From a bacterium (GTDB lineage Bacteria; Auribacterota; Tritonobacteria; UBA1439): a stretch of DNA of 64,000 nucleotides. The stretch is taken from contig JAQUPF010000002.1 in the NCBI GenBank assembly GCA_028716845.1, forward strand, positions 124,001-188,000. Reading direction: 5' to 3'. Below are positions 24,167-33,224 of this stretch, piece after piece (the stretch's first letter is position 1; each line of letters starts with the position of its first letter). The notes below the pieces were generated by a model. The model had not been told where the DNA came from. It searched no databases and worked only from the letters and a program-made list of their open reading frames with translations. The translations under genes were made by a program, and so were the position numbers.

Positions 24167-26794
24167 TCACAGGGTGAAAAGGAACATCGCCCCCCCGTTG
24201 ACCTTCCCCTCCGCCCGCACCGTTCCGCCGTGGCGATGGATGATCCGCTGCACGATGGCGAGGCCGATGCCCGTCCCCGGGAAGTCGCCGGCGGCGTGGA
24301 GGCGCTGGAACGGGTTGAAGAGCTTGCCGGCGTACTCCATGTCGAACCCCGCGCCGTTGTCGCGGACGAAGAACGCCGCCCGCCCGCCCTCCCGGGCCGT
24401 CCCGAACTCGATCCGGGCCTCCGGGACCTTCGAGGTGAATTTCCAGGCGTTGCCGATGAGGTTGTCCAGCACGATGCGGATCAGGCGCGGATCGCAGCGC
24501 GCGGTCGCCCCCGGGGCGACGGCCCACCGCACCGACCGCCCCGGTTCCCGCCGGGCGAGGGTCGTGAGGATCGACTCCGCCGCCGCGCTCAGGTCCACCT
24601 CCTCGACGCGCATCTCGGACCTGCTCACGCGGGAGAGGCTGAGGAGGTCGTCGATGAGTTCCGCCATGTTCCTGCTCGAGGCCCTGATGCGGCCGAGGTA
24701 GTCCCTCGCCTGCTCGTCGAGGGCGTCCCCGTAGTCCTCGAGGAGCGCCTGGCTGAAGCCGTCCATGCTCCGCAGGGGGGCCCGCAGGTCGTGCGAGGCG
24801 GAGTAGCTGAACGCCTCGAGCTCGCGGTTCGCGATCTCGAGGCGCCGGTTGGACTCGGCGAGCTGGGCGGTGCGCTCCCGCACCATCTCCTCCAGGCGGT
24901 CCCGGTATTCCTCCAGCTCCTCCTGGGCGCGCCGCCGCGCGGCGCGGGTGCGGAGGGCGATGACGCCGTACGCGAGGTCGGACGCGAGCTCGCTCAGCAG
25001 CTGCACCTCTTCGGCGCGGAAGGAGTCGGGCGCGGCCGCGATGATGCTGAGCGCGCCGAAGGCGACGCCGCCCTCGAGGAGCGGGAGGCCGATCACGGAT
25101 ACGCGCACGCGCCCCCCCGCCTCCTCTCCCGGACGGGCGAACCGGGGGTCCACGGAGATGTCCCGCGCGATGCTGGGGGCGCCCGTGCGGATGGCGGCGG
25201 CGGTCGGGCCGCGGCTGTGCTCGTCGTCCCCCCATCTGATGCGAAGCGTGCCGAGCGCGTTGCCCCCGGCCCCCGCCCACGCCACCGGTCGGACGGCCTT
25301 TTCCGGCGCCGGCTCGGCGAAACCGACCCACGCCATCCGGTACCCGCAATCGTCCACGACGATCCTGCACACCTCCTCCAGCAGGGCGCCCTCTTCCATC
25401 GCGCAGACCAGCGCCCGGCTGCACATGCTGCGCGCGGTCAGCGCACGGTTCGCCTCCGTGAGCTTGCGCTCCGCCCGCTTGCGCGCCGAGACGTCGCGCA
25501 CGGTCGCCAGGAGAAAGGTCCGGCCGGAGATCTCCACGGCGTTCAGCGAGACCTCGCAGTCCATCAGCGCGCCGTCCTTGGCCCGGTGCTGCCAGTAGAA
25601 GCACTGGGGCTCCCCCGCGAGCGCCCGCTCGATCCGCTCTCGGGCCGCGGCGTCGGACGGCCGCCCGTCCGGCTGGAGGGGCGGGGAGAACTCCGCCGGG
25701 CTGTGGCCGACGATCTCCTCCCGCCGGCATTTCCAGAGCCGGCACGCCTGCGCGTTGCAGTCCGTGAAGCGGTCCGTCATCAGGAAGATGCCGTCGGCCG
25801 AGCCCTCGAAGAGCGTGCGGTATTTATTCTCGCTGTCCCGCAGCGCGGCGTACGTCGCCTGCAGCCGCTCGTAGCTCCGCGTGAGCTCACGCGTCTTGGC
25901 CTTCACCTGCCGCCGCAGGACGAAGGCGAACAGGCCGATGACGGCGAGGAGGACCGTGCCGGCGGCCAGGGCCGCCTTGACGCGGGCCGGGAGCATCGGC
26001 TCCGGCTGCGTCGCGAGCCAGCGCCGCAGCGACCGGTAGTACGGGGAATCCTGGTCGTTCTTCATCGACGCGAGGTGGCGGTCGATGGCCGCGATGAGAT
26101 CGGCGCCGGTGCCGCGTGGGAACGCGAAGTAGACGTTGTCCGGACGGAAGATGACGTGGGCGGGGACGATCCCCTCGGGGCGGTCGGGCGAGAATGAGAA
26201 GAAGCGGGTCGCGACCAGCAGGTCGGCCTCGCCGGACTTCACCGCCTCGACGCTGCCGGGGTAGTCGGGGAACAGGAGCAGGGTGAAGTCTATCCCGAAG
26301 TTCGCCCGCACCTCGTCACGCAGATAGTGCTCCTGGACCGACCCCTCGAGCACCGCGATCCGCTTCCCGTCCAGATCGCGCAGCGACTCGACGCGCGTCC
26401 CCCTCCGGGAGAAGATGTCGCACCACGATTCAAGGACGGGGACATGGCTCAGGGAGAACTGCTCGGCCCGCTCCTTCGTGTACGATACGTCCACGAGGAG
26501 GTCGATCTCGTGGCGCTGCAGGCGGCCGATGTGTTCGGGCCACGTGCCGTGCACGTACTCGATGGTCCATCCCTCCCTCCGGGCGATCGCGTCGAGCACG
26601 TCGACGAAAATGCCCCTCGGGGAGCCATGCCCGTCGACGAACACCTTGGGGGGGTTCTGATATATGCCGACCCGGAGGGACTCCGCATGCGCCGGACGGG
26701 GCGCCGGGAACAACAGGACGCCGATCAGGAGCAGCGCGCGGCAGAGGACGCGCGCCGAGGCCGGGAGGGATCGGCCTTCACAACGCCAAGACAC
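24167..26794 (-). CDS. Membrane sensor histidine kinase with periplasmic solute-binding domain
   Basis: About 875 residues. After a signal segment (ALLLIGVLLFPAPRPAHA) comes a type 3 solute-binding domain (LRVGIYQNPPKVFVD to about residue 270, with GKRIAVLEGSVQEHYL), then a membrane helix (AALAAGTVLLAVIGLFAFVL), a PAS domain, a GAF-like domain and a kinase core with H box FSYSASHDLRAPLRS, N box DNLIGNAWKFTSK and G boxes DNGAGFD and GTGIGLAIV. It resembles EvgS/BvgS-type sensors joined to a phytochrome-type kinase core. The GTG start at 26794 is preferred; a start further upstream would add a long Arg-rich tail. Confidence 0.87.
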   Translation of the reverse strand: MSWRCEGRSLPASARVLCRALLLIGVLLFPAPRPAHAESLRVGIYQNPPKVFVDGHGSPRGIFVDVLDAIARREGWTIEYVHGTWPEHIGRLQRHEIDLLVDVSYTKERAEQFSLSHVPVLESWCDIFSRRGTRVESLRDLDGKRIAVLEGSVQEHYLRDEVRANFGIDFTLLLFPDYPGSVEAVKSGEADLLVATRFFSFSPDRPEGIVPAHVIFRPDNVYFAFPRGTGADLIAAIDRHLASMKNDQDSPYYRSLRRWLATQPEPMLPARVKAALAAGTVLLAVIGLFAFVLRRQVKAKTRELTRSYERLQATYAALRDSENKYRTLFEGSADGIFLMTDRFTDCNAQACRLWKCRREEIVGHSPAEFSPPLQPDGRPSDAAARERIERALAGEPQCFYWQHRAKDGALMDCEVSLNAVEISGRTFLLATVRDVSARKRAERKLTEANRALTARSMCSRALVCAMEEGALLEEVCRIVVDDCGYRMAWVGFAEPAPEKAVRPVAWAGAGGNALGTLRIRWGDDEHSRGPTAAAIRTGAPSIARDISVDPRFARPGEEAGGRVRVSVIGLPLLEGGVAFGALSIIAAAPDSFRAEEVQLLSELASDLAYGVIALRTRAARRRAQEELEEYRDRLEEMVRERTAQLAESNRRLEIANRELEAFSYSASHDLRAPLRSMDGFSQALLEDYGDALDEQARDYLGRIRASSRNMAELIDDLLSLSRVSRSEMRVEEVDLSAAAESILTTLARREPGRSVRWAVAPGATARCDPRLIRIVLDNLIGNAWKFTSKVPEARIEFGTAREGGRAAFFVRDNGAGFDMEYAGKLFNPFQRLHAAGDFPGTGIGLAIVQRIIHRHGGTVRAEGKVNGGAMFLFTL

Positions 26795-27026
26795 CTGCCC
26801 TCTTCGCACCGTCCTTCTCCTCCGACGGCCGGCAGGGCGGCCCTGGGCGCAGGTGCGGCGGCGCACTCCGTGTGTCGGCGGGACCCGCCACCGCATGCCG
26901 CCCCGCACCATGCGTGTCGATGGGGGGATTCGCCCTATGGGTCATTCTATCATAGCGGACTGCGCGATGGTGCGCGCATGACGGGAGAGACGGGGCGGAA
27001 TGCCTCAAGGAACGGCGCCTCACCGG

Positions 27027-28910
27027 CTATGCCGGGTCGCTCTCCGGCGCTTCGGGAGGCGGTTCGAGGCGCGGAGGCGGCGACGGCGCGGCCTGCGGCG
27101 CATCGGCCGGCTGTTCTCGGCGCGGACGCTCGCTCCGGGGGGGCGGCTCGGGCATCCGCACCATCTCCTCCGTCACGGGCAGGGCCGTGATTTTCCTGCC
27201 GAGGAGCTTCTCGAGGGCGGGGATCACGTAGCCGCCGTACTCGTCCACGAAGGCGACGGACTTCCCCTCCTCCCCCGCCCTGCCGGTGCGTCCGATCCGG
27301 TGGACGTAATCCTCGGGGTCCATCGGCATGTCGTAGTTCACCACGTGGCTCACGGCCTCCACGTGGATGCCGCGCGCGGCGACGTCGGTCGCCACGAGGA
27401 CGCGGGTCTCCCCCGTCCGGAAACGGTCGAGGATCCGGAGGCGCCTCTCCTGGGGGACATCGCCCGAGAGGAGGCCGCAGTGGATCCCGTACCGGCCGAG
27501 CCGGCGGGCGAGCATGAGGCTGGAGTCGCGCCGGTTGCAGAAGACGAGGATCCTGCTCGCGTCGTCATGGCGGAGGAACCAGAGGAGGAGGGCGAACTTC
27601 TCGTCGGAGGCCGCGGCGAAGAATTGCTGGTCGATGAGGTCAGTGACGAGCTGCTCGGGCTCAGACTCGACCGTCACGGGGTCCACGAGCCAGCGGTCGA
27701 CGAGGCGGACGATGTCCGGCGTGAGGGTGGCGCTGAAGAACATCGTCTGGCGCTCGCCCGGCGGGGGGAGCTTCGAGACGATCCGGCGGACGTCGGGGAT
27801 GAACCCCATGTCGAGCATCCGGTCGGCCTCGTCGATGACGAGGATCTCCGCCTCGCCGAGGTGCAGGTGGCCGCTCCGGTTGTAGTCGATGATGCGGCCC
27901 GGCGTGCCGGCGATGATGTCGATGGGCCTCCCGAGGGCGTTCCGCTGCTCGTGGTATCCCATCCCCCCGAACAGGACGAGGTTCTCGAGGCCGCAATACT
28001 TGCCGATCGCCTCGGCGTCCTTGTAGATCTGGATGGCGAGCTCCCGCGTCGGGGCGAGGACGAGGACGCGGCAGGTGCCGGGGGTGCGGTTCTCCTTCGG
28101 GCGGCGCAGTATGTGGGTGATGGCGGCGGCGAGAAACGCCGCGGTCTTCCCGGTCCCCGTCTGGGCCTTCCCGGTGACGTCCCTCCCGGCGAGGAGGTGG
28201 GGCAGGCAGAGCTGCTGGATCGGCGTGCAGTACTCGAATTGGAGGTCCTGGATGCCGCAGAGGACCTCCCTTGCGATATCGAGGTCGGTGAACCGGACCT
28301 TCCCCTCCTCCGGCGGGACGGGAACGAGATCGGGGAGCGGCGGAATGACCTTCCGGGGGCGTCCCTCCACGCCCTCTTCCACCCGCTCGGGACGGGGCTT
28401 TCCGCGGCCGGGACGGCGGCGCCTCCGCGGGCGACGCCTCCCCTCCTGGGGTTGACCGCCGGACATGTCCTGCCGGGCGCCTTCAACGGGTTCCTGCCCG
28501 CCGGCGGGCATCTCCGGTTGTCGGCCTTCTTCGCGGGGCGGCCGGCGGGGCATGGCCGGGGGGCGGCCCTGCTCGCGAGGACGCTGATCCCTTCGGCCCT
28601 GATCCCCGCGGCCCGGCTCACGCCGATCGGGGCGGGGCGGACGCCGTCCGTCCGGCTGCCGGTGGCCCTGGGAGTCCTGGCGCGACCGGCCTCCCCTTCT
28701 CCCGCGCGGTCGCCGGCGCCGCCTCTGACCATCCCGATCCCGCTGCTCGCCCTCGGGTTCGCTCTCGGGGCGGGGAGGACGCGGCTCCTGGACCTTCGGC
28801 GGGGAGATCACGCGCGGCCTGGCGGCAGGCCTCTTGTACGGGCATTCGGGGGCGGCCTCCCGCCCTTTGCCTGTCACGGCGCCGAGAATCTTACGGAAGA
28901 ATGATTTCAT
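27027..28910 (-). CDS. DEAD-box RNA helicase with basic N-terminal extension
   Basis: A 627-residue ATP-dependent RNA helicase of the RhlB/RhlE class. Motifs in order: CTPIQQ, AQTGTGKT, PTRELA, GTPGR, VIDEADRM, FSAT, VATDVAARGIH and HRIGRTGRAG. The first 200 residues are a disordered Arg/Pro/Gly/Gln-rich tail (for example GQRRRRRPRGRRGGRSRQDS) that would bind RNA; the C-terminus is a Pro-rich tail. Such tails occur in RhlB-like and cold-adaptive helicases. Monocistronic on the minus strand. Confidence 0.93.
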   Translation of the reverse strand: MKSFFRKILGAVTGKGREAAPECPYKRPAARPRVISPPKVQEPRPPRPESEPEGEQRDRDGQRRRRRPRGRRGGRSRQDSQGHRQPDGRRPPRPDRREPGRGDQGRRDQRPREQGRPPAMPRRPPREEGRQPEMPAGGQEPVEGARQDMSGGQPQEGRRRPRRRRRPGRGKPRPERVEEGVEGRPRKVIPPLPDLVPVPPEEGKVRFTDLDIAREVLCGIQDLQFEYCTPIQQLCLPHLLAGRDVTGKAQTGTGKTAAFLAAAITHILRRPKENRTPGTCRVLVLAPTRELAIQIYKDAEAIGKYCGLENLVLFGGMGYHEQRNALGRPIDIIAGTPGRIIDYNRSGHLHLGEAEILVIDEADRMLDMGFIPDVRRIVSKLPPPGERQTMFFSATLTPDIVRLVDRWLVDPVTVESEPEQLVTDLIDQQFFAAASDEKFALLLWFLRHDDASRILVFCNRRDSSLMLARRLGRYGIHCGLLSGDVPQERRLRILDRFRTGETRVLVATDVAARGIHVEAVSHVVNYDMPMDPEDYVHRIGRTGRAGEEGKSVAFVDEYGGYVIPALEKLLGRKITALPVTEEMVRMPEPPPRSERPRREQPADAPQAAPSPPPRLEPPPEAPESDPA

Positions 28911-29036
28911 ATTTCACGAGGCCGGCGTTTCCAGCGATCCTCCCACGGGGCCCGATGATATAACAATCCGGCGCGGATGTCCCTAACGCAGTTTGCCGGC
29001 CAGCGGGCGCGACCGGGAGAGGGCTGCAGCGGCCGG

Positions 29037-29552
29037 TCAGCGGCGCCGCGGCCGCTTCGTCCCCCCCCCTCCTTCCGCCCCCCGCGCGTGGATCGCCAGG
29101 GCGGCGAGGAGGGTGAGGTAGGCGGCGAGGTGGATCCCCGGCGCCTGCGACTCGCGCGAGCCGGCAACGTTGAGAACGCCGGGCCTGACCTCGCGGAGCC
29201 ACCGCGCCACGCGGAGGGCGGCGTCCTCGGGGCACGTCCCATCGAGATCGACATGGAGATGCGGCTTCCCGTCGCGGCGCGCGAGGTGGAGCGTGAAGGC
29301 GGTGCCCGGCCCCATCCGCCCCATCGTGAACAGGAGCGTCGCGTCGGCGTCCCGGACGTTCTTCTCCGTCCGGACGCTGTAGTCGGCGCTCTCAAGTTCG
29401 ATCAGCCGGTCGTACGACGGGTCGATGGGACCGTCCTCGGCGAGCCGCCCGCGGGGGACGGCGCCGCCGTGGTCCAGGCCCAGGAAGACGGCGGCGTCGA
29501 GCGCCGCGCGGTCGGCCCCCGTCTGGCCGCCGGAGATGATCCTGATCGGCAT
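29037..29552 (-). CDS. Putative molybdenum carrier protein (Rossmann-fold)
   Basis: A 171-residue protein with the hallmark IISGGQTGADRAALDAAVFL, followed by GGAVPRGRLAEDGPID and a TLLFTMGRMGPGT strand-turn, which match the predicted molybdenum cofactor carrier family (MoCo_carrier, lysine-decarboxylase-like fold). Members of the family bind molybdenum cofactor or nucleotides, but many are uncharacterised, so the function is only inferred. ATG at 29552 has GGAGG eight bases before it and is preferred over the ATG at 29579. No molybdoenzyme genes are nearby. Confidence 0.75.
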   Translation of the reverse strand: MPIRIISGGQTGADRAALDAAVFLGLDHGGAVPRGRLAEDGPIDPSYDRLIELESADYSVRTEKNVRDADATLLFTMGRMGPGTAFTLHLARRDGKPHLHVDLDGTCPEDAALRVARWLREVRPGVLNVAGSRESQAPGIHLAAYLTLLAALAIHARGAEGGGGTKRPRRR

Positions 29553-29654
29553 CGAGGTGCCTCCGCTCTTCCCCGCCATACAGGACGAAGCACGCGACCG
29601 GATTCTGCCGGGCGTTGAACTCGTTCAGGCCGCCTCACGGAACGCCGGGGGTCG

Positions 29655-30911
29655 TCACGTTCCGGGAGGCGGGGAGAGTTCCGGCCGCTCCTGGACAACG
29701 ATGCCCGCCCGCTCGAGGTACTCCCGCGCGAGTCCGAAGTTGTAGCAGTCGTCCTTGTTGTACTTGAAACGGTCCGCCACGAGGAGACGGGAGAGACCCG
29801 CCTCGATGATGGCCATGGCGCACGGGGCGCAGGGGAACCACTCGGTCAGATAGATCGTCCCCCCCTTGATCCGCGCCCCCCCGGCCGCGGCCCGGCAAAC
29901 CGCACGCACCTCGGCGTGGACGCCGGGGCAGTCGCGCATGTTCACGGTGGTGATCGGGCCACCCAGGCGGCAGCGGTCGTGGCTCCCCGCGCGGCCCGGC
30001 GGCCCGTTCCAGCCGAGGATGCGCCGCCCATCGGGGGTCTCGATCACCGCGCCGATGCGGATGTTCCGGCAGGTGCTCATCGAGCGGGCTTCGGCGAGGA
30101 GCGCGGGGATGTCGCCCCGCGACCTGCCGGCGGGCAGCTCGCGGGCGCCGGGGAGGTCCCGCCGCAGGGGGCAGAGGGCCCGGTAGGGGCACCAGTCACA
30201 GAGCGCGCTCTCGACCGGCTCGAACGTCTCGGTTGCCTCGATCCGGTCGATGAGGCGGACCGTCTCCCGCCGGAGCTCGTCGAGCTGGTCCGTCCTGCGC
30301 GACGACCGCATGGTCGCGTCGAAGGAAAGGTAGTGCCAGACGAGCCGCACGCGCTCGGCGGCGGGCCACCGCCGCTGCACGGCGATCTGGTAGAGGGCGA
30401 GCTGCCGGTCCTCGTCGAGCTCCCGCTGCGACGGGAGGCTGCCGGAGGTCTTGTAGTCGTGGATCTCGAAGGCGTCATCGGCGGCGCGGGAGAGACGGTC
30501 GATGACGCCCGCGATCCGGTACTTCCCGTCCTCGTTCAGATCGAGCATGACCCGCTCCTCGACGCCGATGACCTCGCCGTCGTCGAACGGGTGCTGCCTC
30601 CGGTAGTAGTTCTCGATGCACTTCCTCCCGAGGTTCCGGTAGTCGTCCGCCGTCCGGCCCTCCTTCACGATGACGACCGCGTCGTGGTATTTCTTCTCCC
30701 AGGCGGCGTCGTAGAACGCGAGGAGCTCTTCGAGCGGCATCACCCTGAAACGGAGCTCCCGGTAGAGTTTCTCGAGCGCGTCGTGGACGCGCCCGCCCAT
30801 GAACGCCTCGATCCCCTCCTCCAGCGTCCGGATGCGGTCGATGTAGCGAAAGCGGTACTGGAGCGGGCAGTTCTCGTACGTGCTCAGCCGCGAGTGGGAA
30901 TAAACCGGCAT
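29655..30911 (-). CDS. Fusion of RecB/Cas4-like nuclease and dCMP-type deaminase
   Basis: One uninterrupted 418-residue frame. Residues 1-255 form a PD-(D/E)XK nuclease of the RecB/AddB/Cas4 class: His in GGRVHDALEKL, Asp in AGVIDRL (137), DYKTS with Asp152 and Lys154, and QLALYQIAV. Four cysteines (C15, C238, C241, C247 in CDWCPYRALC) are placed as in 4Fe-4S nucleases. Residues 265-418 form a cytidine/deoxycytidylate deaminase domain: STCRNIRIGAVI, then HAEVRAVC (H332, catalytic E334) and PCAPC (C361, C364). Both sets of active residues are intact. Known families are normally separate, so the role is unclear: DNA damage, nucleotide-pool or anti-phage functions are possible. Confidence 0.85.
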   Translation of the reverse strand: MPVYSHSRLSTYENCPLQYRFRYIDRIRTLEEGIEAFMGGRVHDALEKLYRELRFRVMPLEELLAFYDAAWEKKYHDAVVIVKEGRTADDYRNLGRKCIENYYRRQHPFDDGEVIGVEERVMLDLNEDGKYRIAGVIDRLSRAADDAFEIHDYKTSGSLPSQRELDEDRQLALYQIAVQRRWPAAERVRLVWHYLSFDATMRSSRRTDQLDELRRETVRLIDRIEATETFEPVESALCDWCPYRALCPLRRDLPGARELPAGRSRGDIPALLAEARSMSTCRNIRIGAVIETPDGRRILGWNGPPGRAGSHDRCRLGGPITTVNMRDCPGVHAEVRAVCRAAAGGARIKGGTIYLTEWFPCAPCAMAIIEAGLSRLLVADRFKYNKDDCYNFGLAREYLERAGIVVQERPELSPPPGT

Positions 30912-31326
30912 CGTTGATCCTTTCGGCGGCGCCGGCGCGCCGTCCGCTCCTTTCGGATATTATATACCGCCCCGCGTCGCGCCTGTCACCCCCATTCAGG
31001 CCCTTTCCGCTCCCGCGCGCACGCCGCCGCCTCCACGCCGCCCGTCCGCCCGCTCCATCGGCGGGCCGGAGCAGCGCACCCCCCGCCCCGGCAGGGCTCC
31101 ACGCCCACGCGCGATTCGACCGCGCGCGCATCTCACCCCGCCCGGCGGCCCGGTGCCGGCTCGCGCCGCGGTCACGGCAGTGCCGGCGGCAGCCGTATCC
31201 TTCTCATGGCTCGAATCCCCCTCCAGGCGTGCGGCATCCCCCCTTTCACAAGGCGTACTCCGGTCACGCGGCACACCCCGGCGCGCGGCATCCTCCCGCC
31301 GCGCCCGCGCCGTGTCGGACACCCGC
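30912..31326. other. Gene-free GC-rich stretch
   Basis: About 415 bases upstream of the nuclease-deaminase gene. Composition is extremely C/G-rich with Arg/Pro-type shadow frames and no ribosome-binding site before any of them. TATTATATACC near 30958 could contribute to a minus-strand promoter for the fusion gene. No other feature seen. Confidence 0.45.
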
Positions 31327-31620
31327 CTACTCCTGCGCGGCGCTCGTCCTGCCCTTCCGGCGGACGGCGCACGCCTCCTCCGGCGACAGGCCGACGAGGA
31401 GCCGACCGAGCCGCTTGTGCCCGCAGAGGAGATAGCTCTCCCTCCACGCCTTCCTGAGGCGCAGGATGCAGTCCGGCGCGGACGCCTCGAGGCCCTGGAG
31501 GACGCCGCTGAACGCGTTGACCGCCGCGCGTGCGGCGCCCTCGTCCCAGCTGAGATTCCTCTCCCGACCGGTCGTGCGGTCGGGCTCCGAGCGGGTGACG
31601 CTTCCGTTCGGCGTGCTCAT
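31327..31620 (-). CDS. Small hypothetical protein
   Basis: A 97-residue frame with an ATG preceded by GGGAGGGAGAGGGC. The middle part (WDEGAARAAVNAFSGVLQGL and LRLRKAWRESYLLCGHKRLG) looks helical and basic; the ends are charged and probably disordered. No family recognised. It lies in an otherwise empty region and is not clearly linked to a neighbour, so it could be a real small gene or a chance frame. Confidence 0.45.
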   Translation of the reverse strand: MSTPNGSVTRSEPDRTTGRERNLSWDEGAARAAVNAFSGVLQGLEASAPDCILRLRKAWRESYLLCGHKRLGRLLVGLSPEEACAVRRKGRTSAAQE

Positions 31621-31891
31621 GCCCTCTCCCTCCCTTTGCCGGCGGCCCGCGCCCGCCGCCGCGGCGGGTCGCTCCGCCTCTTCACTCTATAAGACGAGGT
31701 GAGCGGGGAATTTATTCCGCGCGCCACAATTATTTTACGCATCCGATGACGGCGCTTCACGGCCGGTCGCGGAACGCCCGCCCGCCGCGAGTCGGGATGG
31801 AGAATGCGTCGCCGCCGAGCCGTACCACTCGCGCTCCGAGACCGCCCCGTGGTACGACTCCTACGGCAGGCTCCAGCGCGGGCACAAGGAC

Positions 31892-32140
31892 ATGCCGATG
31901 AAGGACCCCCCCGCCGGAAAGGAGCCGCACTCACACTACAGCGAGACGTCGACCTGGTACGATTCCCAGGGGAGGTTGCGGCGCGGGCCGGCGGCGACGG
32001 ACACGCGGCAGCACCGGCCGGGGACGGAGCCGTATCAGCACTACAGCGACAGCACGCCCTGGTACGATTCCTACGGTCGCCTCAGGTACGGCCCGAAGGG
32101 CGATCCCGCCGACCAGTACCGGAAGAGCGCGGGGCGCTGA
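31892..32140 (+). CDS. WYDS-repeat small protein, possibly 5'-damaged
   Basis: The 82-residue frame contains two tandem copies of a 30-odd-residue repeat built around HYSETSTWYDSQGRLRRGP and HYSDSTPWYDSYGRLRYGP. A third copy (RSETAPWYDSYGRLQRG) lies just upstream in the same frame at 31826-31876, but no start codon precedes it before a stop at 31700-31702. Either translation starts at a non-standard codon, or the beginning of the gene was lost by a frameshift. The Tyr/Trp/Gly-rich repeats suggest an extracellular or binding role; nothing more can be said. Confidence 0.5.
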   Translation: MPMKDPPAGKEPHSHYSETSTWYDSQGRLRRGPAATDTRQHRPGTEPYQHYSDSTPWYDSYGRLRYGPKGDPADQYRKSAGR

Positions 32141-32145
32141 ACCGC

Positions 32146-33189
32146 TCAGTTCCCGCCGCCCGCCCGCCCCGTCGTATCCGGCGACAGGACCTTCCCGATG
32201 AGGTTCCCGATCGAACGGGCGATGATGCCGGCGCTCTCCATCGTGTAGCCGCCCGAAAGCACCATCAGGATGGGGATGTGCCGCCCGATCGCCGTCCTGA
32301 ACACGAACTCGTCGCGCGCGATGATGCCTCGATCCGTGACGGCCATGCCGCCGAGCGGGTCCCGCTCGAAGATGTCCGTCCCCGCGTTATAGATGATGAG
32401 GTCCGGATCCGTTTCCTCCACCGCCCGCGGGAGCTCGCGCCGGAGGAGCGCCAGGTATTCGGCGTCGCCGGTCCCCGACCCGACCGGGTGGTCATAGGCG
32501 ACATGGCGCCTCGCCTCCCCGTCGCGCGGGTAGATGTCGCGGTTGTAGATGTCGAAGAGGTGGACGCGCCCGTCGCCGCTGAGAATGGAGGCGGTGCCGT
32601 TGCCCTGGTGGGCGTCGAGGTCCACGACGAGCACCTTCAGCTCCGCCTTGTCCTCCCAGAGCTTGTTCACGGCGACGGGAATGTCGGCGAAGAAACAAAA
32701 GCCGCCGCCCGTGTCGGCCTTCGCGTGGTGGTAGCCGCCGGAGAGATTGATCGCCCAGCCGTACCGGAGGGCGAGATTCGCGCCGAGGACCGTTCCGCCC
32801 GTCGCGTACCGCATTGGATCGAGGAGGCCGCGCCGGAGGAAGGCGTTCGGTATGAGGGCGGCGACCGGGAGCTCCGCGATCGTCGCCACGGCCGCCGATC
32901 GCCCCAGCGAGGAGAGGTAGCCGGGGGTGTGAACAAGGAGGAGGTCCTTGTCGGATACCTTCTCCGGGATGAAGAAGCGCCCCGGGTCGATCCCGCCCTC
33001 GACGAGCAGCCGGTGGACCCTGCCGGGCTTCCCCGCGTCGAACGGGTGGAACCGCTCGATCCCGAGGACTCCCATGTCGTAGCGCGGCGAGAAGACGATG
33101 GGGATCTTATCCGTCGGCATGGCGTCCGTCCCCCCGGATGCCGTCGCGTGCGCGATGAGCGCGAGGATGGGAACGAAAACGGCCGCCAT
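32146..33189 (-). CDS. HDAC-family deacetylase with N-terminal signal
   Basis: A 347-residue arginase-fold zinc deacetylase of the HDAC/AcuC/acetylpolyamine amidohydrolase superfamily, closest in pattern to class IV (HDAC11-like): NLSGGYHHAKADTGGGFCFF, the zinc-binding VVDLDAHQGNGT, the second Asp in YNAGTDIFERDPLGG and the catalytic Tyr in VLSGGY. The first 20 residues (VFVPILALIAHATASG) look like a signal peptide, which would make it an exported deacetylase, unusual for the family. If translation starts at ATG 33120 instead, it is cytosolic. It lies directly downstream of serS. Confidence 0.85.
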   Translation of the reverse strand: MAAVFVPILALIAHATASGGTDAMPTDKIPIVFSPRYDMGVLGIERFHPFDAGKPGRVHRLLVEGGIDPGRFFIPEKVSDKDLLLVHTPGYLSSLGRSAAVATIAELPVAALIPNAFLRRGLLDPMRYATGGTVLGANLALRYGWAINLSGGYHHAKADTGGGFCFFADIPVAVNKLWEDKAELKVLVVDLDAHQGNGTASILSGDGRVHLFDIYNRDIYPRDGEARRHVAYDHPVGSGTGDAEYLALLRRELPRAVEETDPDLIIYNAGTDIFERDPLGGMAVTDRGIIARDEFVFRTAIGRHIPILMVLSGGYTMESAGIIARSIGNLIGKVLSPDTTGRAGGGN

Positions 33190-33224
33190 CCGCGAGCCCC
33201 TGCCCGCCTCCACGTCCGCCCCCG

